A stretch of 64,000 nucleotides of DNA from Atherix ibis. Taxonomy: Eukaryota; Arthropoda; Insecta; Diptera; Athericidae. Positions 1-13,794 of this stretch are shown here, piece after piece. The position numbers and the translations under genes were made by a program. The notes below the pieces were generated by a model. It saw nothing but the letters and a program-made list of their open reading frames with translations, did no database searches and was not told the origin of the DNA. Location of the stretch: assembly GCA_958298945.1 (NCBI GenBank), contig OY282609.1, positions 12,506,326-12,570,325 on the forward strand. Reading direction: 5' to 3'. Every line of letters begins with the position of its first letter. The stretch's first letter is position 1.

Positions 1-348
1 TTCAGTAAAAACGCTTTCAGTAAAAACGTTTTCAGTAAAAACGTTTTCAGTAAAGCCGTTTTCAGTAAAACCGTTTTCAGTAAAAATGCTTTCAGTAAAA
101 ACGTTTTCAGTAAAAACGTTTTCAGTAAAAACTTTTTCAGTAAAAACGTTTTCAGTAAAAACGTTTTCAGTAAAAACGGTTTAAAATAAAAGGTTTTCAG
201 TAAAAACGGTTTAAAATAAAAGGTTTTCAGTAAAAACGTTTTCAGAAAATATGATTTCAGTAAAAATGGTTTCAGTAAAAACGTTTTCAGTAAAAACGGT
301 TTCAGAAAATATGATTTCAGTAAAAATGGTTTAAGTCTTAATTAAACT
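1..348. repeat. 15-bp satellite block A (CAGTAAAA orientation)
   Basis: Tandem units of about 15 bp reading CAGTAAAAACGTTTT, with variants such as CAGTAAAGCCGTTTT and an altered TTTAAAATAAAAGG unit. The array runs off the left edge. Its core CAGTAAAA is the reverse complement of the TTTTACTG core of block B. Confidence 0.95.
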
Positions 349-1769
349 GTTTTCACTAAAAAAATCGTGTTTTATTTTCTTATTATTTGTTGATACCATA
401 AAAAAATGAACCAAACTACAAACAATTCTTGAAAAATATTAAATAAACGAAATCGCTACTAATAAGATAATCTGTAAATCCGAATAATTGAACCATTAAT
501 GTCAATAAAAATTATACGAACCATCAATGTACTTATTTCTGACATTAATTTATGTCATAATGAATGGAAAATAAAATCAGAGAACACTCAAATCCGAATC
601 GATTCCAGTTCAATGTCGACATCTTTCCATTATTGATTAATGACTACCTCAGTTGAGTCCTTACAGTCGTTATAATATTACATAATTTTAATTTATATTT
701 TATTTTCTACAATATGTAATAAATTTCGTTTTAAGTAGCAGATTTTTTATTTGTTTTCACTTGTAGCAAAATGCGATTATTTTCTATGTATTTTAAAAAA
801 AAACAGCATTTTAAATATAAAATCGATTTATTCATTAGCTTTCATTTTTATGCTCCTACATTTTCACATAACGTACTTCCCGTTGAAGGTTTGGGTCAAT
901 TTATTGATGATGATCAAAATTATAGCAACCGAAATAATAACTTGACTTATAATTAGAAAATCGTTCCATCTCCTATAACTTTATGTCTTTAGGTAAATTC
1001 TATGAATTATTAATATAACTACATCATTATTGACAATATTCATACGTGAATATGTCGATAAAATTTTCCAATAATTAAATAATAATGTACTACTCTTGCT
1101 GTTTGTAGGTATAGAAATAATTAGAAAATTAATGGAATTTGATTATCTCTGAATTTTAGATACTTGTAGAACTATTCTTATTAAATTTAATATCTAATAA
1201 GAATTTTGAATACTTGCAAATTGACTATAATAATAGTTAGTGAAGATAATTTCAAATAATTAAATTAAATTTGATAAAATATTCAATTTACTTTTCAAAT
1301 TTAACGTTTTCTTTATTTGCTAAAATCAATAAGATCGAAATAAAAAAAAATGTATTGGCATGGAGGATTGCTTGAAATATCCAAAAATTTCATAATAAAT
1401 GTTACCATTCAGATTTATCATGTAAAACGTTGAATTTAGTATATTCAACGTTCTATTGTATATGAGATTGAAATCTTTACAAAACATACAAGATACTGGA
1501 AACATTGGATACGTGCCAAGAAATATTTTATTTAAGCTCAAAATGGTACTACATCAAGTAAAATTGTAGACATTCCTCGTATTAAGATAAAAATTTACAA
1601 TTGGCCATCCTTACATATAAGCTATATAAGATAAATTGTAGACTTTTCAGAAAGATTTAAGCTTAAAAAACTGAACTATTCTATCTTGGAAAATTAAAGA
1701 TGCTTTTTAGATATTTTACTAAACTCAAACAATTTTCCAAACAAGAAGTCGTGCTTGTATTTTGTCTGG
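349..1769. other. AT-rich spacer, no gene seen
   Basis: Very AT-rich sequence between satellite blocks A and B. Open frames are short and lack codon structure or recognisable domains. No splice-bounded exon, RNA gene or transposon end was recognised. Confidence 0.6.
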
Positions 1770-4700
1770 AAATTTTTACTGAAAACGTTTTTACCAAAAA
1801 TTTTTACTGAAAATTTTTACTGACAATTTTTCCTGAACATTTTTATTGAAAATTTTTACTGAAAATTTTTACTGAAAATTTTTACTGACAATTTTTTACT
1901 GACACATTTTTACTAAAAATTTTTACTGACAAATTTTTACTGAAAATTTTTACTGAAAATTTTTACTGACAAATTTTTACTGAAAATTTTTACTGAAAAT
2001 TTTTACTGAAAATTTTTACTGAAAATTTTTACTGAAAATTTTTACTGAAAATTTTTACTGAAAATTTTTACTGAAAATTTTTACTGAAAATTTTTACTGA
2101 AAATTTTTACTGACAAATTTTTACTGACAAATTTTTACTGACAAATTTTTACTGACAAATTTTTACTGACAAATTTTTACTGACAAATTTTTACTGACAA
2201 ATTTTTACTGACAAATTTTTACTGACAAATTTTTACTGACAAATTTTTACTGACAAATTCTTACTGACAAATTCTTACTGACAAATTCTTACTGACAAAT
2301 TTTTACTGACAAATTTTTACTGACAAATTTTTACTGACAAATTTTTACTGAAAATTTTTACTGAAAATTTTTACTCAACAATTTTACTGACAAATTTTTA
2401 CTGAAAATTTTTACTGACAAATTTTTACTGACAAATTTTTACTGACAAATTTTTACTGACAAATTTTTACTGAAAATTTTTACTGAAAATTTTTACTGAA
2501 AATTTTTACTGACAAATTTTTACTGACAAATTTTTACTGACAAATTTTTACTGACAAATTTTTACTGACAAATTTTTACTGACAAATTTTTACTGACAAA
2601 TTTTTACTGACAAATTTTTACTGACAAATTTTTACTGAAAATTTTTACTGAAAATTTTTACTGAAAATTTTTACTGAAAATTTTTACTGAAAATTTTGAC
2701 TGAAAATTTTTACTGAAAATTTTTACTGAAAATTTTTACTGAAAATTTTTACTGAAAATTTTTACTGAAAATTTTTACTGAAAATTTTTACTGAAAATTT
2801 TTACTGAAAATTTTTACTGAAAATTTTTACTGAAAATTTTTACTGAAAATTTTTACTGAAAATTTTTACTGAAAATTTTTACTGAAAATTTTTACTGAAA
2901 ATTTTTACTGAAAATTTTTACTGAAAATTTTTACTGAAAATTTTTACTGAAAATTTTTACTGAAAATTTTTACTGAAAATTTTTACTGAAAATTTTTACT
3001 GAAAATTTTTACTGAAAATTTTTACTGACAAATTTTTACTGACAAATTTTTACTGACAAATTTTTACTGACAAATTTTTACTGACAAATTTTTACTGACA
3101 AATTTTTACTGACAAATTTTTACTGACAAATTTTTACTGACAAATTTTTACTGACAAATTTTTACTGACAAATTCTTACTGACAAATTCTTACTGACAAA
3201 TTCTTACTGACAAATTTTTACTGACAAATTTTTACTGACAAATTTTTACTGAAAATTTTTACTGAAAATTTTTACTGAAAATTTTTACTGAAAATTTTTA
3301 CTGAACAATTTTACTGACAAATTTTTACTGAAAATTTTTACTGACAAATTTTTACTGACAAATTTTTACTGACAAATTTTTACTGACAAATTTTTACTGA
3401 AAATTTTTACTGAAAATTTTTACTGAAAATTTTTACTGAAAATTTTTACTGACAAATTTTTACTGACAAATTTTTACTGACAAATTTTTACTGACAAATT
3501 TTTACTGACAAATTTTTACTGACAAATTTTTACTGACAAATTTTTACTGACAAATTTTTACTGACAAATTTTTACTGAAAATTTTTACTGAAAATTTTTA
3601 CTGAAAATTTTTACTGAACAATTTTACTGAAAATTTTTACTGAAAATTTTTACTGAAAATTTTTACTGAAAATTTTTACTGAAAATTTTTACTGAAAATT
3701 TTTACTGAAAATTTTTACTGAAAATTTTTACTGAAAATTTTTACTGAAAATTTTTACTGAAAATTTTTACTGAAAATTTTTACTGAAAATTTTTACTGAA
3801 AATTTTTACTGAAAATTTTTACTGAAAATTTTTACTGAAAATTTTTACTGAAAATTTTTACTGAAAATTTTTACTGAAAATTTTTACTGAAAATTTTTAC
3901 TGAAAATTTTTACTGAAAATTTTTACTGAAAATTTTTACTGAAAATTTTTACTGAAAATTTTTACTGACAAATTTTTACTGAAAATTTTTACTGAAAATT
4001 TTTACTGAAAATTTTTACTGAACAATTTTACTGAACATTTTTACTGACAAATTTTTACTGACAAATTTTTACAGACAAATTTTTACAGACAAATTTTAAC
4101 TGACAAATTTTTACTGACAAATTTTTACTAACAAATTTTTACTGACAAATTTTTACTGACAAATTTTTACTGACAAATTTTTACTAACAAATTTTTACTG
4201 ACAAATTTTTACTGACAAATTTTTACAGACAAATTTTTACTGACAAATTTTTACTGACAAATTTTTACTGACAAATTTTTACTGAAAATTTTTACTGAAA
4301 ATTTTTAATGAAAATTTTTACTGACAAATTTTTACTGACAATTTTTTACTGACAAATTTTTACTGACAAATTTTTACTGACAAATTTTTACTGACAAATT
4401 TTTACTGACAAATTTTTACTGACAAATTTTTACTGACAATTTTTTACTGACAAATTTTTACTAACAAATTTTTACTTACAAATTTTTACTGACAAATTTT
4501 TACTGACAAATTTTTACTGACAAATTTTTACTGACAAATTTTTACTGACAAATTTTTACTGACATATTTTTACTGACAAATTTTTACCTACAAATTTTTA
4601 CTGACAAATTTTTACTGACAAATTTTTACTGACAAATTTTTACTGACAAATTTTTACTGACAAATTTTTACTGACAAATTTTTACTGACAAATTTTTACT

Positions 4701-7045
4701 GACAAATTTTTACTGACAAATTTTTACTGAAAATTTTTACTGAAAATTTTTACTGAAAATTTTTACTGAAAATTTTTACTGACAAATTTTTACTGACAAA
4801 TTTTTACTGACAAATTTTTACTGACAAATTTTTACTGACAAATTTTTACTGACAAATTTTTACTGACAAATTTTTACTGACAAATTTTTACTGAAAATTT
4901 TTACTGAAAATTTTTACTGAAAATTTTTACTGAAAATTTTTACTGAAAATTTTTACTGAAAATTTTTACTGAAAATTTTTACTGAAAATTTTTACTGAAA
5001 ATTTTTACTGAAAATTTTTACTGAAAATTTTTACTGAAAATTTTTACTGAAAATTTTTACTGAAAATTTTTACTGAAAATTTTTACTGAAAATTTTTACT
5101 GAAAATTTTTACTGAAAATTTTTACTGAAAATTTTTACTGAAAATTTTTACTGAAAATTTTTACTGAAAATTTTTACTGAAAATTTTTACTGAAAATTTT
5201 TACTGAAAATTTTTACTGAAAATTTTTACTGAAAATTTTTACTGAAAATTTTTACTGAAAATTTTTACTGAAAATTTTTACTGAAAATTTTTACTGAAAA
5301 TTTTTACTGACAAATTTTTACTGACAAATTTTTACTGACAAATTTTTACTGACAAATTTTTACTGACAAATTTTTACTGACAAATTTTTACTGACAAATT
5401 TTTACTGACAAATTTTTACTGACAAATTTTTACTGACAAATTTTTACTGACAAATTCTTACTGACAAATTCTTACTGACAAATTCTTACTGACAAATTTT
5501 TACTGACAAATTTTTACTGACAAATTTTTACTGAAAATTTTTACTGAAAATTTTTACTGAAAATTTTTACTGAACAATTTTACTGACAAATTTTTACTGA
5601 AAATTTTTACTGACAAATTTTTACTGACAAATTTTTACTGACAAATTTTTACTGACAAATTTTTACTGACAAATTTTTACTGAAAATTTTTACTGAAAAT
5701 TTTTACTGACAAATTTTTACTGACAAATTTTTACTGACAAATTTTTACTGACAAATTTTTACTGACAAATTTTTACTGACAAATTTTTACTGACAAATTT
5801 TTACTGACAAATTTTTACTGACAAATTTTTACTGACAAATTTTTACTGACAAATTTTTACTGACAAATTTTTACTGACAAATTTTTACTGAAAATTTTTA
5901 CTGAAAATTTTTACTGAAAATTTTTACTGAACAATTTTACTGAAAATTTTTACTGAAAATTTTTACTGAAAATTTTTACTGAAAATTTTTACTGAAAATT
6001 TTTACTGAAAATTTTTACTGAAAATTTTTACTGAAAATTTTTACTGAAAATTTTTACTGAAAATTTTTACTGAAAATTTTTACTGAAAATTTTTACTGAA
6101 AATTTTTACTGAAAATTTTTACTGAAAATTTTTACTGAAAATTTTTACTGAAAATTTTTACTGAAAATTTTTACTGAAAATTTTTACTGAAAATTTTTAC
6201 TGAAAATTTTTACTGAAAATTTTTACTGAAAATTTTTACTGAAAATTTTTACTGAAAATTTTTACTGAAAATTTTTACTGAAAATTTTTACTGAAAATTT
6301 TTACTGAAAATTTTTACTGAAAATTTTTACTGAAAATTTTTACTGAAAATTTTTACTGAACAATTTTACTGAACATTTTTACTGACAAATTTTTACTGAC
6401 AAATTTTTACAGACAAATTTTTACAGACAAATTTTAACTGACAAATTTTTACTGACAAATTTTTACTAACAAATTTTTACTGACAAATTTTTACTGACAA
6501 ATTTTTACTGACAAATTTTTACTAACAAATTTTTACTGACAAATTTTTACTGACAAATTTTTACAGACAAATTTTTACTGACAAATTTTTACTGACAAAT
6601 TTTTACTGACAAATTTTTACTGAAAATTTTTACTGAAAATTTTTAATGAAAATTTTTACTGACAAATTTTTACTGACAATTTTTTACTGACAAATTTTTA
6701 CTGACAAATTTTTACTGACAAATTTTTACTGACAAATTTTTACTGACAAATTTTTACTGACAAATTTTTACTGACAAATTTTTACTGACAATTTTTTACT
6801 GACAAATTTTTACTAACAAATTTTTACTTACAAATTTTTACTGACAAATTTTTACTGACAAATTTTTACTGACAAATTTTTACTGACAAATTTTTACTGA
6901 CATATTTTTACTGACAAATTTTTACCTACAAATTTTTACTGACAAATTTTTACTGACAAATTTTAACTGATAAATTTTTTTTTGAAAATTTGTACTGAAA
7001 ATTTTTAGTTGAAAATTTGTTTTGAAAACTTTGAATAAAAATTTT
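1770..7045. repeat. 13/14-bp satellite block B (TTTTACTG orientation), 5.3 kb
   Basis: Two monomers, a 13-mer ACTGAAAATTTTT and a 14-mer ACTGACAAATTTTT, occur in homogeneous runs that alternate. Rare variants act as landmarks. A triple TTCTTACTGACAAA lies near 2262, 3171 and 5452. ACAGAC-type units lie near 4070 and 6405. An ACATATTTTTACTG unit lies at 4562 and 6900. These show a higher-order duplication of about 2.3 kb inside the array. No coding potential. Confidence 0.97.
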
Positions 7046-8639
7046 TTTTAAAAATTAAATTTATGTGAACTATTTTTCACCACATTTTTCTTTTGCAATT
7101 TTTATAGTTAGTATCTTTTAAAGTATATTAAAAATATTCCTCAAATTCAGAATACTGTTGTATAAAATTGTGGACAAATTAGTTTTCGGTTGAGTCAAAA
7201 GCTAACTTTGCTATAATTATAGTAATTAACCAAAAAGGCAAATAATTAACTGAACAAAAATGAATTTGTTGCTTATGCTTATTATTATTATACAAGAATT
7301 TATTAGTTTCATAAATATGATAATGCGATATTTAGTTATGAATAATGACATTTGTAAGTCTACCAAATTGACATATCAGTATACGTACGCTAATTACTCA
7401 CTTCTATTAAATAAATATTAATGAATAGCTAATAGATTCCAAAAATATCCATTCAAATGTAAGTATTTTAGTATTTTTAAAGGTGAAGATATGATTAATG
7501 TTTTTAACACAAGCGTCTCTGAAAATTATAACATTGATAAAGTTGTCGTCAAGTTGGCGGCACTTTCTTCAATTATAATTTATTCTTCAATTAAATATAG
7601 GCATGCATTCCTTTAAGAATATTCCAATTAGAAGAAGAATTTGTTTAAAAATATGTATTGGAACTTACAAGTGCATGAATGAAATTATGACGGTCAAGAG
7701 TCACGAAATAATACACTCTGGCAGTATTACTATTTGGGGTATTAAGCATAGTACATTTTTAATTAAAATTAAGGGTTGGTACATCAAATTTTAGAAGTTT
7801 TTATCCTTTTTAAATTTTTTTATTTAATTGAATATAAAATGTACACAAATGTTTCCCATTTTGCATGAATAAGAAATTTCCTCCCTTTGGGAAAAGCGAT
7901 CTTTTTTTAAAAAGATTCAACTGCCCATACATAAGTAAACAGAAATTATTCCCAGTTCTCATTAGGCTCTGCTACTATCCCAATTATCATAGTACGAAAA
8001 AATTCGATTTTCCATATTTTTCTGAGAAAAGTTTTTCCTGAATTGTACTTGTAATATTACAATAGTAATTACTGGCATCTTCAAGGCAATTCCAATTTCT
8101 GCCGAATTTTTGTGCAATTGATTTTTCGAATTCTTTTTGTATTTCTTACACTTCATTTTTAATTCATGCTATAATAAGGTAAAATGGAAATTCGATACTT
8201 AGATAATATAAATGTAGTAATAATATTGAACATTACAACGTATACACAGCTAAAAGATAACTGAAAATACTTAGAATAATAGTTACCAAAAAGCCATTAA
8301 AATACATTTTCCGATGAGTATTCTGGTATTATCGATTATGCTCAAATTATTTATAATCAAATCGCAAACATTTCTGTTTGTGTTTTAGGTCCTTACGTAT
8401 CATCTTTTCATCATAATAACAGAAATTTGGTATACACTCGTTCTACATAAAAATTTATATTTTTTCATGCATTAAAAATTAAAATATATAACTTAAAGTA
8501 AAATTCTAACCAAAAATATTAGAGAAAAAAGGTATTACCTACTAAAAATATTTTTAACATTTTTAAACATTCAAAACATTTTTCCTTAAAACAATTTTGT
8601 TCTGTATAAAAATATTTTTGGCAAAAATATTAACTATAA
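7046..8639. other. AT-rich spacer, no gene seen
   Basis: Unique AT-rich DNA between satellite blocks. A 63-codon frame (7603-7794, +) and a 64-codon frame (7962-8156, -) have no recognisable domain, no exon-like borders and no repeat partners in the window. I treat them as chance frames. Confidence 0.5.
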
Positions 8640-10480
8640 AAAAATATTTTTAGTAAAAAACAATTTTAATACAAAATGTTTCCAGTAAAATAATGCTACC
8701 AATAAAAAAATATATTCAGTAAAAATGATTTCAGAAAAAAAATTTTCAAATAAAATGGTTTTCAGTAAAAAATTTTATTCTGTTTAAATATTTTTAGTTG
8801 AAATGTTTTCATATATTTAAAGAATATTTTTTTTAGTAAAAAAAAATATGTTCATTAAAAATAATTTTCAGTAAAAATATTTTTAGTAAAAAATTAATTG
8901 CAGTAAAAAAATATATTCAGTAAAAATAATTTGCAATAAAAATAAATTTTAGTAAAAAAATATTTTCAGTAACAATATATTTTCCGTAAAGATTATTTTC
9001 GATAAAAATAATTTTCAGTAAAAATGTTTTCAAAAAAAAAATATTTTCTGTATAAATAATGTTCAGTAAAAATATTTTTAGAAAAAAATTATTTGCATTT
9101 TAAAAATATGTTCAGTAAAAATAAATTGCAGTAGAAATAAATTTCAGTAAAAAAATATTTCGAGGAAACTACATTTTCAGTAAGAAAATTTTTAGTAAAA
9201 ATTATTGTCGGTAAAAATGTTTTCAGAAAAAAAATATTTTCTGTAAAAAAAATGTTCAGTAAAAATAAATTTCAGTAAAAATAATTTTCAGTAAAAATAA
9301 TTTTCAGTAAAAACAATATTCAGTAAAAATAATTTTCAGTCACAATAATTTTCAGTAAAAATAATTTTCAGTAAAAATATTTTTAGTAAAAAATTATTTG
9401 CAGTAAAAAAATATGTTTAGTAAAAATAATTTGCAGTAAAAATAAATTTCAGTAAAAAAATATTTTCAGTAAAAGTTATTTTCGATAAAAATAATTTTCA
9501 GTAAAAATGTTTTAAAAAAAAAAATATTTTCTGTATAAATAATGTTCAGTAAAAATAAATTGCAGTAGAAATAAATTTCAGTAAAAAAATATTTCGAGGA
9601 AAATACATTTTCAGTAAGAAAATTTTTAGTAAAAATTATTGTCGGTAAAAATGTTTTCAGAAAAAAAATATTTTCTGTAAAAAAAATGTTCAGTAAAAAT
9701 AAATTTCAGTAAAAATAATTTTCAGTAAAAATAATTTTCAGTAAAAACAATATTCAGTAAAAATAATTTTCAGTCACAATAATTTTCAGTAAAAATAATT
9801 TTCAGTAAAAATATTTTTAGTAAAAAATTATTTGCAGTAAAAAAATATGTTTAGTAAAAATAATTTGCAGTAAAAATAAATTTCAGTAAAAAAATATTTT
9901 CAGTAAAAGTTATTTTCGATAAAAATAATTTTCAGTAAAAATAATTTTTAGTAAAAAAATGCTGTCAGCAAACATTTATTTTCTGTTTAAATATTTTAAA
10001 TTAAAATATTTTCAGTAAAAAATATTTTCAGTAAAAATAATTTTCAGTATAAATAAATTTTAGGAAAAAATATTTTCAGGAAAAAACATTTTCAGTAAAA
10101 ATATTTTTAGTAAAAAAATACAATATTTTCAGTATATATTTTCAGTAAATAAAAAATGTTCAGTAAAAATAATTTTCAGTAAAAATCATTTCCATAAAAA
10201 TAATTTTCAGTAAAAATTATTTTTGGTAAAAATTAATTTCCGTAAAAAGTAATTTCAATAAAAATAATTTTTAGTAAACAAGTATTTTCTGTTATAAATA
10301 TTTTACTTTGAAATATTTTCAGTAAAAATATTTTCAGTAAAAATAATTTATAGTAAAAAAATATTTTCATTAAAAATATTTTCATTAAAAATATTTTCAG
10401 TAAAAAAATATTTTCAGTAACAAAAAATTTTCAGTAAAAATATTTTCAGTAAAAAAATATTTTCAGTAAAAATGGTCGTT
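8640..10480. repeat. Degenerate satellite block C (CAGTAAAA orientation)
   Basis: Irregular units of about 14-18 bp sharing TTTCAGTAAAAAT. A 434-bp segment is duplicated in tandem: CGAGGAAA-type landmarks at 9161 and 9595, each followed by the same GTCGGTAAAAATG and TATTTTCTGT units. It is far more diverged than block B, so probably an older array. Confidence 0.92.
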
Positions 10481-11530
10481 AAAAATTTTAATAATAATGA
10501 GTTGTTTAAAAAGATTTTTTACAGTAATTGTATAATAAAAGTTTTTTGGATAGTACTTATAGGATACTAACGAAATAATGCTATAAAAATGAGGATCCAA
10601 AATTTGATTGGAAACAGATATAATTTTGGGTAGAGTAAGTAAACATTAAATATGTTTTACAAAATTTAATATTTCATGTGATAAATATATTAGTTTTTAT
10701 GTACAGTATAAATTTTATCCTTAGGGACATAAACTTTTAAGTATTTTCACACTCGTTTGTGACACTCAAAATTATTTCAGAACCACTCAAGCAATTTATG
10801 ACACACTATAATTATGGATATTTTACCAAAAAAATAAGGAAAGAATATTTCGTCTATTATTAGTTAAAAACCTAAAAGTGTCGTTATCCCAAAACATAAC
10901 TTAATAAGTATTTCCGGCACAAATTCCTTTCACCTTTTTCTTTTTTGATATTTTTGAATTTCACCTACGCACAAAATTCAACATTTCACTTTTACCTTTC
11001 ATACTCATAAATATTTTTAGTTTTATAAAATATAATATTTCACAAAATATCTCATTGGGATTTTATAATAAAAATATAAAATAAAACTAATCCAATAAAA
11101 TGTCTATAAATTGCTTCAAATAAAAGTGTTCGGTTAATATGTGAACTGTATTAATTTAGGTCTACACATTTTCGAATCATAAAGTTCAGTTTATTAACTT
11201 GTAATTGTGAGTATAACGACCTTTCCTTTTAGTTATAACTGTAAATATTATTAAATAAAAATATACTGTTATGTTCATATCAGTTGTTTATAAATTTTTA
11301 CGATAACTGCCCGTACAATGTTTGCCCGAATATCATTCTGAGATGACCTTAGCTAACCTTAAAAACGCAATAATAATTTTGACCCATTGGACTAAAGGAA
11401 TACGAAATATAAATTAATGAGCATTTTGCAAAAAAAAAAAAAAATATGCGGAATGGAAAATGTCCGACAGGTATAAATTTCGGTATAATTTTCCTAAAAA
11501 TTAATTACCCAGAATCGTAAAATAAATATA
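10481..11530. other. AT-rich spacer, no gene seen
   Basis: Unique AT-rich sequence. No exon, transposon terminus or structured repeat was recognised. Confidence 0.5.
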
Positions 11531-11692
11531 ATAATTTATGTTAGAATTGTAGGACGGTATTTGGGTGGTGAACAACATACACCAGGACATGAGGGTCAAG
11601 CCATAGGAGTTCCACTACCACTTAATACAACCACATATCCTAACATTTGTCCTGTGAATAGGTATAGAAACTTCAAGGACGAGCGCAAATGA
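11531..11692 (+). other. Orphan exon-like open frame of unknown identity
   Basis: A GC-richer island in AT-rich DNA. From the acceptor-like GAATTGTAG (ending 11552) to a donor-like AATAG/GTATAG (11661) the frame is open for 35 codons, and it stays open to TGA at 11690. It includes RYLGGEQHTPGHEGQAIGVP and LPLNTTTYPNICPVN. Base composition and a strong peptide look suggest a real exon or a degraded transposon gene. I do not recognise the family. Confidence 0.35.
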
Positions 11693-12383
11693 GAGGCGTT
11701 GGGCACGTGTGAATGTACCTCTATTGTTGGTCATTGGCGAATCCTCCAGCGTATTTCGGTTTTCCTATTATCACAATTAACCTCGACATTATTTGAATTC
11801 TTTTGGTAAATATACATAATTTTTTCCCATATTAAATTGACGATATTTCTTTTTCTAAATAAAAATAAAAATTAATTACTGCCAGGAGAAAACCTATTCA
11901 ATAACAACGAAATGAAGCCGTTTTAGAAAAGTTTCGTGAATACGAAATTTCGTGATGAATCATGGTGACGATGGTGTGATAATTTATTCGGTCAGTAATT
12001 TGGTTTTGTGCAAAGTGTAGGATTTTATGAGGAATGGGATAAGATCAACAGTTGCCAGCAATTATATTTGTAAACATTTACATTGTGAACGGTTTTTCAT
12101 GCTCAAATAAATCCTACAGCAGAAATCCGGAAGAGTTTTCGGTTTTTTTGTTTGTTGAAAAGAATATTTACATTAAAAAGATTCTTTCATTAATTATGTA
12201 TGTGTTATTCATAAATTTAATTTATATAACGATAAAAGCGATACGCCGACTGACGAGTCACAAGTTGCATGGTTTTTTTTTGTACCAAAAAAATTATTCG
12301 TCCAAATCAGAGAGGCTTTACTCTAGCAAAATTAGCAAAAAATTAGATCTTCTCTCTGCGGCAGTCGATAGATAGAAAAACTT
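11693..12383. other. AT-rich spacer, no gene seen
   Basis: Mixed AT-rich sequence leading into the decayed retroelement. The 107-codon frame at 12052-12375 (+) has no recognisable domain, and its end merges into the retroelement start. Confidence 0.4.
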
Positions 12384-13690
12384 TTGGAATATGGTCAACC
12401 GATCCCCCATCTATTCATCGACTTTGCAGTAGCCCATAATAGCATAGCCACCGTAAAAGTATACACATCCGTGAGAGAGTTCGGCATCCCAGAAAAATTG
12501 ATTAGCTGACTAGGCTGACCATGACTAGTGTCAGAGGAAGAGTACAAGTTGCTGAATCACTTTCAGATCCATTTAACATCCACAATGGTCTCCGTCAAGT
12601 ACTTTTGTGCGTTCTCCTTAATCTGGCCCCGGAAAAAGTGATTCGTAACTCAGGGATAACCATCCTCATTAAGTCTATTTAGCTTTTAGCATACGTTGAT
12701 ACCGTCGACAATATTCGTACGTATCGATCAGAAACCGCTACCAAGATTGAGGCGGCGAAGAAAAATCTTAGGCTGCACATGAATGAAAGTAGAAGACAAT
12801 ACCAATTAGCACTTATCACTTACAGATAGAAGATTATAGCTTTGAAAGAGTTAACATCATAGAGGTAGAAATCAGGTAATGGGGTAGGCAGCCAACAAAG
12901 CCTTCTTCAGTCAGTCTAAATTATTTCACTAATTTAAAAATATTATATATGACACAAACATAGAAGCTTCTGCTGTATAAGAGACGTTCCGCCTCGGCGA
13001 CGGGTTCTTAAACATAAATCAGGTTACCATCCCAATGCAAAAGTAGTTATCCGACAATGGATAAAGCATGTACCTTCAATAAAGGTCGTGGTGTATGATA
13101 CAAAAAGTCATGCGAACCCTGAAATTCTGGTAGGTGTTCCTACTAGAATTCGAAAAGAAGATCACTTCGAAATCAGTTTAATCTATTTTAAAAGCGAACT
13201 CAGGGTCAGGGACCCCCATTTTCCGGAATGGGCCCTGACTGTTAGTGTTGGCTTCGAGGTGGCTGTGTGTTATAAAATTTTGGCAGTATAATAACGACTT
13301 AAACTGGAGAGTGTTGGTGTGAAAGTGGAAGATCGTAAAATGTACGATACCCTGTCAGCTAGGGGGTCTGACGAATAGGTCTAGGTGCCTCTAAGGACAA
13401 GTGCAGAGGAGTAGAGCATATGTAGAAGATGACTTGGTTTCTTAACAAGAACCATTGTGAACTCTTATCAACGTTCAAGAGGAGGATCTTTCGAAGAATT
13501 TTTGGATCCCTACATAAAAATAATCGTTTCCGGAGCCTATTTAACGATGAGGTTTCCTGAACCGTAACCGAGACCGGCCTGTGGATAAAAATATACTGAA
13601 TAGGCTGGGATGGGCTGGACATTGGATGACGAACATCCTGCCCGGACGTTCTACAGTGGCTTTAATTATGGCTCCAGAAAGCTAGATAGG
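12384..13690 (+). mobile_element. Decayed non-LTR retrotransposon (reverse transcriptase)
   Basis: GC-richer block. Across shifting frames it shows an FGIPEKLI segment, a TMTSVRGRVQVAESLSDPF stretch, NGLRQ and a LLAYVDTVD-like relic of the YADD catalytic box. Further on, FKRRIFRRIFG and INRLGWAGHW-type relics match the C-terminal part of common insect endonuclease-reverse transcriptase elements. Frameshifts and stops are numerous. The 67-codon frame at 13088-13291 lies inside and was not recognised. Clade not determined. Confidence 0.65.
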
Positions 13691-13794
13691 CATAGCCACC
13701 TGTCGTGCGACGCCTTAAACCAAGACACTAAATACATACTGGGGGTATCGAACAGATGCCATTCTTTAATTCAGCAGGCCTAAGCCAATCGGTG

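Noticed and set aside
7603..8156. Small frames at 7603-7794 (+) and 7962-8156 (-) as possible genes
   Set aside because: No recognisable domain, no exon borders and length expected by chance in 1.6 kb of AT-rich DNA.
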